From Nonlabens sp. (GTDB lineage Bacteria > Bacteroidota > Bacteroidia > Flavobacteriales > Flavobacteriaceae): a DNA stretch of 15,425 nt. The position numbers and the translations under genes were made by a program. Below, one piece after another: positions 1 to 7,126 of the stretch. Position 1 is the stretch's first letter. Each line of letters begins with the position of its first letter. The notes beneath the pieces are model-generated. The model ran no database searches. It saw only the letters and a program-made list of their open reading frames with translations, and was not told where the DNA came from. The stretch covers positions 1 through 15,425 of the forward strand of contig JALZUY010000088.1 of NCBI GenBank assembly GCA_023301395.1. Reading direction: 5' to 3'.

Positions 1-411
1 CAAGATGCTACTACTAGACTTAGGATAGTGCTAAACAAAATTGAAAATTATGAAAGTGGTAGTGCTTTATCCGATGTGATTGTAGGGAATATTATATATG
101 AAGAGCATGGTGTTGAGATTATTAATACTTTAACTAATCCTTCTACCTCTCAAGGGTCTGATGATATTTATCATATAAAAATGTTTAGTATCAAGGAGCC
201 AACAGTAATTGCTGGTTTTTTTGAAGATCCTGTGCGTAGTAAATGGACCACTTACAGTCTATATCTAAGATATTCCTTATCTCTTACAGCTAACGGGCAA
301 CCACAACTTCAATGGGTGGTTACCATAAGAGATTTTTATAATCCTGATGGTGATGTAGATGCTGAGCAAGCATCGCGTGTTCCTAGGTTTTTAACGCTTA
401 CTAAGATTTAA
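1..411 (+). CDS. Unrecognised protein, C-terminal fragment (possibly DUF6705-like)
   Basis: The reading frame is open from the first base of the window to the TAA at 409-411, so the gene begins upstream and only about 136 C-terminal residues are visible. A GTG at position 28 is in frame but is more likely an internal valine, because coding sequence continues before it. The fragment has no hydrophobic segment and few cysteines, and alternates short beta-strand-like stretches (such as DVIVGNIIYEEHGVEIINTL and the ending RFLTLTKI). That layout recalls the small Flavobacteriaceae family DUF6705, but this is an impression from memory. It converges on rsmA with 29 bases between the stop codons. No function can be assigned. 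Confidence 0.6.
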   Translation, partial: QDATTRLRIVLNKIENYESGSALSDVIVGNIIYEEHGVEIINTLTNPSTSQGSDDIYHIKMFSIKEPTVIAGFFEDPVRSKWTTYSLYLRYSLSLTANGQPQLQWVVTIRDFYNPDGDVDAEQASRVPRFLTLTKI

Positions 412-417
412 TAATGT

Positions 418-438
418 TTATTCTTGAATAAGTAGGTT
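418..438 (+). terminator. Weak AT-rich dyad with T-run between convergent genes
   Basis: TTATTC (418-423) and GAATAA (426-431) form an inverted repeat with a 2-base centre, followed shortly by a run of six T. It lies in the only space between the convergent partial gene and rsmA, where a terminator is expected. The stem is all but one A/T pair and the loop is very tight, so this is a weak call. Confidence 0.25.
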
Positions 439-440
439 TT

Positions 441-1283
441 TTATAACTTCTCAATCTTAGTAGCCAGCGATACAAATGCGTCTACACTAATTTGCTCTGG
501 TCTTAGATTGAATAGCTCTCTTTCACGCATCTCGTCAGGAAGATTCATGGTTTTTAATGAGTTTCTTAGAGTCTTACGTCTTTGCTGGAAAGCTAATTTC
601 ACAACTTGTCTTAAGATCGAGTAGGAACAAGAAAGATTATCAAAGTTGTCTTTACGTTTTAAAAATAAAACGCCACTATCTACACGTGGTGGTGGATCAA
701 ATACTTCTGGTCCAACTGTAAAAGAATAGTTTGCCGTGTAATATGCTTGTGTAAGAACTGATAGAATTCCGTATGTTTTTGTGCCGTGTGGTGCGCAAAT
801 ACGTTGTGCTACTTCTTTTTGAAACATCCCGCCAAACTCTGGAATGCATTCACGGTTTTCTATTGTTTTAAAAACAATCTGTGTACTAATATTATAAGGG
901 AAATTCCCGATAATCGCAAAAGATTGATCACCAAAAACGTCTTTCAAATCTTTCTTTAAAAAATCTGCTTCAACGACCTGGAAACTTTTATCATTTACAA
1001 TCTTAACATGTTCTAGGGGAAAACTTTGCCGTAAATAAGCAACAGACTCACGATCAAGTTCCATGGCAGTCACCTTAATTCCTTTGCGTATAATATGCTT
1101 AGTAAGTACACCAGTTCCAGGACCTATTTCTAATACCTGATCATAACCATCATAACTCAACACGTTTGCAATGTCTATAGCAACGGTTTCATCTTTAAGA
1201 AAATGCTGCCCTAGGTGTTTTTTTGCAGTAACGCCTTTATCACTGCTTTTGTATGGTGTTTTGTGTTTGTTGTATTTAGCCAA
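441..1283 (-). CDS. rsmA: 16S rRNA (adenine(1518)-N6/adenine(1519)-N6)-dimethyltransferase
   Basis: RsmA (KsgA) uses S-adenosylmethionine to dimethylate two adjacent adenines in the 3'-terminal hairpin of 16S rRNA, a late checkpoint in 30S assembly. The 280-aa protein shows the family motifs in order: KKHLGQHFLKD (residues 21-31), SAM-binding motif I EIGPGTG (52-58), acidic motif II with E75, the catalytic motif IV NFPY (127-130), the PPPRVDS loop (198-204), and FQQRRKTLRNSL (232-243) in the C-terminal helical domain. The start appears to be TTG at 1283; no ATG or GTG lies between it and the conserved GQHF segment. The first 20 residues are a basic extension. It is last in the ribF-to-rsmA run, 9 bases after the DUF4286 gene, so co-transcription is likely. 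Confidence 0.97.
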   Translation of the reverse strand: MAKYNKHKTPYKSSDKGVTAKKHLGQHFLKDETVAIDIANVLSYDGYDQVLEIGPGTGVLTKHIIRKGIKVTAMELDRESVAYLRQSFPLEHVKIVNDKSFQVVEADFLKKDLKDVFGDQSFAIIGNFPYNISTQIVFKTIENRECIPEFGGMFQKEVAQRICAPHGTKTYGILSVLTQAYYTANYSFTVGPEVFDPPPRVDSGVLFLKRKDNFDNLSCSYSILRQVVKLAFQQRRKTLRNSLKTMNLPDEMRERELFNLRPEQISVDAFVSLATKIEKL

Positions 1284-1292
1284 TGGTTTGTT

Positions 1293-1622
1293 TTAATTCA
1301 AATTAGTATGTACCGTGTATTCATCTAATACATCAAGCTCTGTGCGGAAAGCAAGAACATTGTTTCCCCATTTTTCTAATCCTTCTTTGCGCAAAGCTTC
1401 GGCATGTTTTGAATAGTAAACCTCTAAGGATTCACGACTGGTTGCTTTATACTGAATGGAAAAAGTACTGTCACCATCTTGCTCTTCAACAAGTACGCGA
1501 GTTAATCTAGCGTCTTTAAATAGACCTGTGCCTAGAACTAGGGCGATATGCTCGCGTATCCATTCCAGCCATTCTTCTTCAAGATGACTGGACATGTTAC
1601 AAGTCACATTATATATTACCAT
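1293..1622 (-). CDS. DUF4286 family protein
   Basis: A 109-aa soluble protein starting MVIYNVTCNM and carrying a later segment YSKHAEALRKEGLEKWG followed by FRTELDVLDEY. The size, the N-terminal 'iYNvT' strand and this later segment match DUF4286, a small Bacteroidota family of unknown function predicted to adopt a ferredoxin-like alpha/beta fold (recalled, not searched). There is no signal peptide or membrane segment, so it is probably cytoplasmic. It sits 9 bases after the TPR gene and 9 bases before rsmA. That placement suggests translation along a shared mRNA, but gives no mechanism. The start is ATG at 1620-1622. Confidence 0.85.
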   Translation of the reverse strand: MVIYNVTCNMSSHLEEEWLEWIREHIALVLGTGLFKDARLTRVLVEEQDGDSTFSIQYKATSRESLEVYYSKHAEALRKEGLEKWGNNVLAFRTELDVLDEYTVHTNLN

Positions 1623-1631
1623 AAATAATTT

Positions 1632-3422
1632 TTAAAAAGCTTTGAGGTTTTCATCACCTCGCAAACGACGGAATCTCCTGCGTGAATCTACAAAGTGTAT
1701 ACTGTCTGCATAGTCATAGATAATCCGTTCAAAAAGTGCTTGAGCTTTATTTTTATCCTTGAATTGATCTTCAAATAACAAGCCTAGGTAATAATAAGCA
1801 TCGTCTGCTAGTATACCGTCTGAAAAATTGTCAATGATGATTTGATAATTGTTTTTTGCAGCTTCAAAGTTGGACTCTAATTCATAGAGTTTAGCTTGTT
1901 TCAATAAAGCCTCATCCTCAATAGGGTCTCCTTTATGATTCTGTAATAGTTTATCATAAAGTGAAATCGCTTCTTGACGCTTGTTTTGGTATTGCTTTAA
2001 ATCGGCATAAGAATATGCTTTTAGTGCTACAAAAGTGGTGTCTTCAAGACTATGATCGCTTATAGTAAGGCTTAGCTCCATAGCATCATTTGCAATAAGT
2101 TTAGAAGTAGCACTTCTTAAAACTTTTAATTGGGTTAAGCTCCACGGGAAATCACCTTGATAGTAACTCGTTCTAGCGACTCTATATTGCGCTTCTTGAG
2201 CTAGTTCATCATTAGGTAAATCAGTTTGTACTTGACTATAAAGAATAAGAGCTCGATTGAATTGCTCTTGAAGTACAAGAATATCGGCTAGAAGCATTTT
2301 AACTTCGGCTTTTTGAAATTTACTGAGTCTTTTCTTTTCTAGTTCACTTAGTAAAACAACTGCATTCTCTGGTTGACCAGCTTTAAAAGCAAGGAAATTT
2401 GCAAAGTCTAGTTGCAGCATAAATGTTTCTCCGTCTCTACCATATGTATTGAGCAATTCTTCATAGGTTGATTTTACAACTGAGAATTCTTCAACGGTTG
2501 CTTTATCAGCATCAATTTTTGCGAGTAAGCTTTGAGCGACATAACGTGTAGAGATCACTTGAGATTCAACTACTAGATATTGTAGAATCTCTTTGGCAGC
2601 ATCGACATCTTTTTCTTCTATAGCAGTAACGGCCAGTTCTTGTAATTCTACGGTACTTTCTTTAGTACGCACATAAATAGCTTTCTCTTGAATAAATGCC
2701 TTTTTGAAATCTTTTTGCTGAATAAATAACCAACTTAATAGCTGATTGTAAATTGGGTCTTGGCTTTCGCGTAAGCGTAATAACAGCGTTTTTCTTAATA
2801 ATCGATTGCCTTCATTGTCTGGATCGTCAGTCACATATCTTGAGAAAATAGCTTGAGCACGACCGCGATATGCGATGTTTTCTTCTATCAAATTCACGTA
2901 TTGAGTGAACATTTTCTCAAGATTACCTTGTTGTCCGTAAAGATTTGCTAGCTGGAATTTGAAATTTGACTTAGGATTTGCAGCCGTTCCACGTTCATAA
3001 GCCATAATAGCCTCATCCAGTAAGTTACGGCGTTCAAAACGATTTGCAATTTGATAAGTAAGGTTAGGAATAGAATCTAAGATCTCAATAGCCGCTGTGT
3101 AAAATGGAGTAGCGAGTGAGTCTTTACCTTGAAGTGTTAAATTGTAGCCACGCTCAATAATAAGGATTTTGTTGTTGCGTAATAGTTTTTGAGCATCGTC
3201 AATTAAAGAATCTACCTGTCGGTATTGTTCTAATTGATGATTCACATCAATAACTTTATAAAGGCTATTGATATTGCGCTTATTCTTCTCATAGATTTTA
3301 TTGTAAATCTTGAGCGCTTTACCATACTCGCCTTGGTCCATATAATTCTCGGCCAGTCTAGGGTTTTGTGAAAAGCCTAAGCTGCTGCATAGCAGTAAAA
3401 TGAGAATTAAATAATTACGCAT
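1632..3422 (-). CDS. Exported tetratricopeptide repeat (TPR) protein
   Basis: A 596-aa protein with an N-terminal signal sequence (MRNYLILILLLCSSLGFSQ). The cysteine at position 12 lacks a small residue before it, so a signal peptidase I site near FS-Q is more likely than a lipoprotein. The mature part is almost all helical repeats. TPR-like pairs are visible at about residues 22-51 (AENYMDQGEYGKALKIY), 120-180, and again in the last 200 residues (EALLKQAKLYELESNFEAAKNNY, split here by position only for reference). Such proteins are protein-binding scaffolds, probably periplasmic here. It lies 18 bases after serS and 9 bases before the DUF4286 gene. A one-mismatch copy of the genome-type palindrome lies inside the gene (2763-2776), encoding part of RLRES. 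The specific role is unknown. Confidence 0.9.
   Translation of the reverse strand: MRNYLILILLLCSSLGFSQNPRLAENYMDQGEYGKALKIYNKIYEKNKRNINSLYKVIDVNHQLEQYRQVDSLIDDAQKLLRNNKILIIERGYNLTLQGKDSLATPFYTAAIEILDSIPNLTYQIANRFERRNLLDEAIMAYERGTAANPKSNFKFQLANLYGQQGNLEKMFTQYVNLIEENIAYRGRAQAIFSRYVTDDPDNEGNRLLRKTLLLRLRESQDPIYNQLLSWLFIQQKDFKKAFIQEKAIYVRTKESTVELQELAVTAIEEKDVDAAKEILQYLVVESQVISTRYVAQSLLAKIDADKATVEEFSVVKSTYEELLNTYGRDGETFMLQLDFANFLAFKAGQPENAVVLLSELEKKRLSKFQKAEVKMLLADILVLQEQFNRALILYSQVQTDLPNDELAQEAQYRVARTSYYQGDFPWSLTQLKVLRSATSKLIANDAMELSLTISDHSLEDTTFVALKAYSYADLKQYQNKRQEAISLYDKLLQNHKGDPIEDEALLKQAKLYELESNFEAAKNNYQIIIDNFSDGILADDAYYYLGLLFEDQFKDKNKAQALFERIIYDYADSIHFVDSRRRFRRLRGDENLKAF
2763..2776. repeat. 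Near-copy of the 14-bp palindrome (1 mismatch)
   Basis: GCTTTCGCGTAAGC differs at one base from the exact GCTTTCGCGAAAGC copies at 7166, 10211 and 13601. It is inside the TPR gene and on the minus strand encodes part of the residues LRLRES. It could be a decayed copy of the iterated palindrome or a chance match; three exact copies in the same window make the former plausible. Confidence 0.5.
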
Positions 3423-3440
3423 AGGTCTAAATATAGGCTA

Positions 3441-4712
3441 TTAATCAATGATGTCAAATCCGCAGTAAGGTTTCAATACCTCAGGGATTTTAATTCCACT
3501 TTCTGTTTGATAATTTTCTAGAATTCCAGCAAGAATGCGAGGAAGTGCTAGTGAACTACCATTCAAAGTGTGTGCCAGTTCTGTTTTCCCTTCGCTATTG
3601 CGGAAACGTAGTTTCAAACGATTACTCTGGAATGTTTTAAAATTTGAGACACTACTTACTTCAAGCCATTTTTCTTGAGCAGTACTATAAATCTCAAAAT
3701 CATAAGTAAGAGTAGAAGTGAAACCTAAATCACCACCGCACAATCTTAAAATACGATATGGTAGTTCTAATTCTTCAAGAATTCCTTTAACATGAGCCAC
3801 CATGGAGTCTAGAGCTGCGTCACTTTGATCAGGATGCTCTATGCGTAAAATCTCTACTTTGTCAAACTGGTGTAAACGATTCAAACCACGTACATCACTT
3901 CCATAACTACCAGCCTCACGACGGAAACATGGTGTGTATCCAGTCATAGTGATAGGTAAATCTTTATTCTCTAATAAGTCACCACGGTAAATGTTTGTGA
4001 TAGGTACTTCTCCTGTAGGGATAAGGTATAAATCATCAACACCTACGTAGTACATTTGACCTTCTTTATCTGGTAACTGTCCAGTTCCATAACCACTTGC
4101 TTCATTTACTAAATGCGGCACTTGCATTTCTTCATAACCAGCACCGGTATTTTTATCTAAGAAATAGTTAATAAGTGCTCGTTGTAAACGGGCGCCTTTT
4201 CTCTTGTAAACTGGGAATCCAGCTCCTGTAATTTTATTACCTAACTCAAAATCAATGATGTCATAATCTTTAACAAGTTCCCAGTGCGGTTTTGCACCAG
4301 CGTGGAGTGTAGGAATGCTTCCATGTTCAGAAATCACCTCATTATCTTCATCACTATTTCCTGTAGGAACGCTGTCTTGAGGTATATTAGGAATCGTATA
4401 AAGAATGTTTTGTAACTCTTCAATGGCTACATTAAGTTCTACATTAAGTTGCTTTGATTTTTCTTTTAAGTCTCCAGTTTGAACTTTGAGTTCATTTGCC
4501 TGAGCAGCTTTGCCAGATTTAAATAAATCGCCTATTTGCTTAGAAAGTTTATTGCTTTCAGCAAGTGTTTCATCAAGTTGTCCTTGTAGAGTACGTCTTT
4601 TTTCATCTACTGAAATAGCGTTTTCTAACAATGGCATTGCGTCCAGGTTTCTCTTTTTAAGTGCCTGTGCAAAAGCATCTTTATGCTCGCGTATAGCTGC
4701 GATTTGTAGCAT
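3441..4712 (-). CDS. serS: Serine--tRNA ligase
   Basis: SerRS charges tRNA-Ser (and tRNA-Sec where present) with serine using ATP in the cytoplasm. The 423-aa length is typical. Residues 28-110 form the long antiparallel coiled-coil arm that grips the tRNA variable arm (rich in K, E and L heptads). The class II catalytic core follows: the serine-binding TGE (233-235), motif 2 with FRREAGSYG (263-271) and RLHQFDKVE (279-287), and motif 3 GSSLALPRILAGILENYQ (385-402). The start is ATG at 4710-4712. It lies 38 bases downstream of the GGCX-like gene and 18 bases before the TPR gene. A TAATTTTA near-match to a -7 box lies in the 38-base gap, so an extra internal promoter is possible but weak. Confidence 0.98.
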   Translation of the reverse strand: MLQIAAIREHKDAFAQALKKRNLDAMPLLENAISVDEKRRTLQGQLDETLAESNKLSKQIGDLFKSGKAAQANELKVQTGDLKEKSKQLNVELNVAIEELQNILYTIPNIPQDSVPTGNSDEDNEVISEHGSIPTLHAGAKPHWELVKDYDIIDFELGNKITGAGFPVYKRKGARLQRALINYFLDKNTGAGYEEMQVPHLVNEASGYGTGQLPDKEGQMYYVGVDDLYLIPTGEVPITNIYRGDLLENKDLPITMTGYTPCFRREAGSYGSDVRGLNRLHQFDKVEILRIEHPDQSDAALDSMVAHVKGILEELELPYRILRLCGGDLGFTSTLTYDFEIYSTAQEKWLEVSSVSNFKTFQSNRLKLRFRNSEGKTELAHTLNGSSLALPRILAGILENYQTESGIKIPEVLKPYCGFDIID

Positions 4713-4750
4713 GGTAGTCGTTTTTAATTCTAATCTTGTAAAATTACCAT

Positions 4751-6079
4751 TTATTCCTTGTTCTTATAGAGAGAAGATGGTAAAATCCACTCGGTATGTG
4801 ACCAGTGACTCCATTCTTGTGCAGCAACATCTATTTTCTTATCTGTAAACTGTTGCATAGGTCGACCGTTGATGCTAACCTTTGCATCTATATAAACGGC
4901 GATATCTTCTCCTTTTGCTGCATGAAGTTCTTTTAGTTTTTGTGCAAATTGCCACATGAAATCAGGCTTTGTTTGAACGTTATAGGACTGTTTTTTAGTG
5001 AGATAATCATTGTAGTTAACTGGTTTGCGACTTCCAGTTTTTTTATTCTCTATGTAATAAGTTGTGTATCCACGACGGTTGCGCAACATCATGCGCCAGC
5101 TTAACCTGTGACCTTCTTCAGTCCATAATACGTCATCTGTAATCATCCAGTGACGTAGCGGTAATAAAAGCATAAGAAGTAAAAATCCGGTACTTATAAG
5201 TAATAAGGGCTTTTTAAAAGAAGGAACGATCACTTCATTACCTTCATAGAAATTCTTCTTTTTGAAGAATCGTTTTTGAATCGCTTTAGGATTAAAAAAG
5301 AATACTAAAAATGCCAAAGCCAAATATGGGAATATCCCGATTTTAAATATTATTGAGTTAAAAATATGGAAAAAAAACGAAGCTATAACAGCAATCATAC
5401 GTGTACGTTTCCATAGTAACAATGGTATAATAAGTATGTCAAAGGTTAATCCGTATATCATAATCGCCCAGTGCGCCCATTCCTGTTGTAGAATGCTCCA
5501 ATCGCCTGCTCTTATCTTCATTAAGTGTTTAGGAAATGAGGTGTCTATCCAGTCGGGATAAAATTTTGCAACACTAGCATAGGAGTAAACAATAAATAAA
5601 AAGGCAATTATAAATATGTAAATCCATCGACTCATATGTTCCTTACGCAACATAGAGTTCCATTTTGCATCGAGTGAAACAGAACGATGCGCCGGCAAAA
5701 ACACCATTATGTAATTGAGCAGCATGAGAAGGTAATAGTGATTATTGTAGGACGTTTTTTGAAGTAAATAAACATAAGTCCATACAAAAGCATAGAACAA
5801 CATAGCCATGCGGTATTTGTAACCTACCATAATGAGTAAACCTGCAATTCCCATAAGAATAAACAAGCCATACATTAAAGGAGCTGGCAATGGTTCTAGA
5901 AATTCAAAACCTATAAAAGTGAATGTGAATTGAGGTTGTAAAAAGTGCTTGTCTACTGCTCCTAGAGCGATATGGCCAAAAGCCTCACAGGCTAAAAGAA
6001 ATCCAAAAAATATGCGAAATAAAACAAGTGCAGAGTTATCTACTTGTTGAAAAAGCCATTTATCCCATTTGCTGTACAT
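4751..6079 (-). CDS. HTTM-domain membrane protein, vitamin K-dependent gamma-carboxylase homologue
   Basis: A 442-aa polytopic membrane protein with hydrophobic segments in residues 17-36, 68-86, 91-107, 115-128, 151-169, 203-222, 227-243, 248-262 and 291-308, then a soluble C-terminal part. It matches the vitamin K-dependent gamma-glutamyl carboxylase family (GGCX, HTTM domain). The eukaryotic enzyme uses vitamin K hydroquinone, O2 and CO2 to carboxylate glutamates. Residues matching remembered human GGCX include KTSYNNH (108-114, H114 corresponding to human H160), AKFYPDW (171-177, K172 to the catalytic K218), FHIFNS...IGIFPY (237-252), EEGHRLSWRMM (321-331) and VSINGR (401-406). Only one cysteine, C31, is visible, so the human inter-domain disulfide is absent. 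Bacterial homologues have few proven substrates. It starts inside the last 20 bases of ribF. Confidence 0.92.
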   Translation of the reverse strand: MYSKWDKWLFQQVDNSALVLFRIFFGFLLACEAFGHIALGAVDKHFLQPQFTFTFIGFEFLEPLPAPLMYGLFILMGIAGLLIMVGYKYRMAMLFYAFVWTYVYLLQKTSYNNHYYLLMLLNYIMVFLPAHRSVSLDAKWNSMLRKEHMSRWIYIFIIAFLFIVYSYASVAKFYPDWIDTSFPKHLMKIRAGDWSILQQEWAHWAIMIYGLTFDILIIPLLLWKRTRMIAVIASFFFHIFNSIIFKIGIFPYLALAFLVFFFNPKAIQKRFFKKKNFYEGNEVIVPSFKKPLLLISTGFLLLMLLLPLRHWMITDDVLWTEEGHRLSWRMMLRNRRGYTTYYIENKKTGSRKPVNYNDYLTKKQSYNVQTKPDFMWQFAQKLKELHAAKGEDIAVYIDAKVSINGRPMQQFTDKKIDVAAQEWSHWSHTEWILPSSLYKNKE

Positions 6080-6995
6080 AAGCTCTGGTATTTAATTCAT
6101 CTAGCTTCATAGCAGTTTTTAATTCTTCAATAGACTTAAATTTAAGTTCATCTCTCAATCGTTTATGAAAAAACAATTGCATTTGAGAATGATATAAATC
6201 GGCATTAAAATCTAGATAGAAAGTTTCAATAGTTTTTTGCTTGCCATCAGAAACAGTAGGATTTACACCTATGTTAGTCATTCCATAAACGCGTTTACCA
6301 TCAATAATACTGCTCGTAATATAAACACCGTTTTCAGGTAAGAGCTTGTATTTTTCTATAATTTTCAAATTGGCAGTAGGGTAATTTAAGGTTCGACCTA
6401 TCGCTTTGCCATGCTCAATAATACCTAGGATACTAAATGGTCTATTGAGATAATTAAAGGTCGTTTCCATATCACCAGCCTCAATGGCATTCCTGATTTT
6501 TGTACTACTCACGGTAACTTCTTCGACATCTTTTTTAGAAATCTGGACAACTTTGAAATTAAATTCTTTTCCATATTCCTCAAGTTCAATAATGCTGGCC
6601 GCACGATTTCTACCAAAACGGTGGTCATAACCTATCACTACCACTGCAGCCTTAAGTTGATCGACTAATATATTTTTAACATAATCATGAGCACTAGTGC
6701 GAGCAAATTCTAGTGAGAATGGATGTGTAACTATATTTTCAATTCCATTTGCGGCAATCAATCGTTGTCTTTCCTCAATGGTGTTGATCAATTTTAAATC
6801 ATTATCGGGTTGTAAAACCATTCTAGGATGAGGGAAAAATGTCAACAATACACTAGTGAGAGATTGCTTTTGAGCAATTTCAGTAACACGACCCAGTATT
6901 TTCTGGTGACCATGATGTACACCATCAAATGTTCCTATAGTTACTACTGCTTCTTTCTCAGCTTCATAAGAAGCGATATTGTCAAATATATTCAA
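6060..6995 (-). CDS. ribF: Bifunctional riboflavin kinase / FAD synthetase
   Basis: RibF phosphorylates riboflavin to FMN and then adenylylates FMN to FAD in the cytoplasm. The 311-aa protein has the usual two domains. The N-terminal nucleotidyltransferase shows GTFDGVHHGH (21-30), YDHRFGRNR (123-131) and SSTKIR (163-168). The C-terminal riboflavin kinase shows GRTLNYPTAN (200-209), NIGVNPT (241-247) and ETFYLDF (257-263). The start is TTG at 6995; an in-frame TGA lies 24 bases upstream and no ATG or GTG lies between, so TTG (or the rarer ATT) must initiate. It is the first gene of the minus-strand run that ends with rsmA, and its final 20 bases overlap the GGCX-like gene. It is divergent from the metalloprotease across 131 bases. 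Confidence 0.97.
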   Translation of the reverse strand: MNIFDNIASYEAEKEAVVTIGTFDGVHHGHQKILGRVTEIAQKQSLTSVLLTFFPHPRMVLQPDNDLKLINTIEERQRLIAANGIENIVTHPFSLEFARTSAHDYVKNILVDQLKAAVVVIGYDHRFGRNRAASIIELEEYGKEFNFKVVQISKKDVEEVTVSSTKIRNAIEAGDMETTFNYLNRPFSILGIIEHGKAIGRTLNYPTANLKIIEKYKLLPENGVYITSSIIDGKRVYGMTNIGVNPTVSDGKQKTIETFYLDFNADLYHSQMQLFFHKRLRDELKFKSIEELKTAMKLDELNTRAYVQQMG

Positions 6996-7023
6996 TGGAA
7001 TAATGCTGTTTTTTCAGTGTTTG

Positions 7024-7030
7024 CAAATTA
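7024..7030 (-). promoter_or_regulatory. Possible -7 box for the ribF operon
   Basis: The minus strand reads TAATTTG here, one base short of the Bacteroidota -7 consensus TAnnTTTG. It would place the transcript start about 20 bases before the ribF TTG codon. No TTG-type -33 box is found at the usual spacing, so the call is weak. Confidence 0.25.
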
Positions 7031-7107
7031 AAATATTCTCGATGAAATGTACTAAAAAACAAGAGGTTTATACAAATGTTTGTACATACCATAAACATCG
7101 AGTATTT
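7031..7107. promoter_or_regulatory. Nested imperfect inverted repeats in the divergent ribF/metalloprotease region
   Basis: Three dyads are nested around one centre. The outer arms are CTCGATG (7038-7044) with CATCGAG (7096-7102), extended by AAATA (7031-7035) with TATTT (7103-7107). The middle arms are GTTTAT (7066-7071) with ATAAAC (7091-7096), and the inner arms TACAAA (7071-7076) with TTTGTA (7079-7084). The outer and middle arms share base 7096 and the middle and inner arms share base 7071. They lie between the two divergent starts and overlap the proposed metalloprotease promoter, so they may be operator sites. Chance is not excluded in such AT-rich DNA. Confidence 0.35.
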
Positions 7108-7109
7108 TG
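7079..7109 (+). promoter_or_regulatory. Candidate Bacteroidota promoter for the metalloprotease
   Basis: TTTG (7079-7082) resembles the -33 box and TATTTTG (7103-7109) resembles the -7 box TAnnTTTG with one base missing. The spacer is 20 bases, within the usual range. Transcription would begin about 10 bases before the ATG at 7127, giving a short leader. The -33 element lies in the right arm of the inner dyad, so a protein bound there could block it. Confidence 0.35.
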
Positions 7110-7126
7110 TAGGCTTATAATTCCCT

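Noticed and set aside
4510..4848. Plus-strand open frame over the serS 5' end
   Set aside because: It is antisense to the SerRS coiled-coil and the end of the GGCX-like gene; its serine/cysteine-rich composition is typical of antisense translation.
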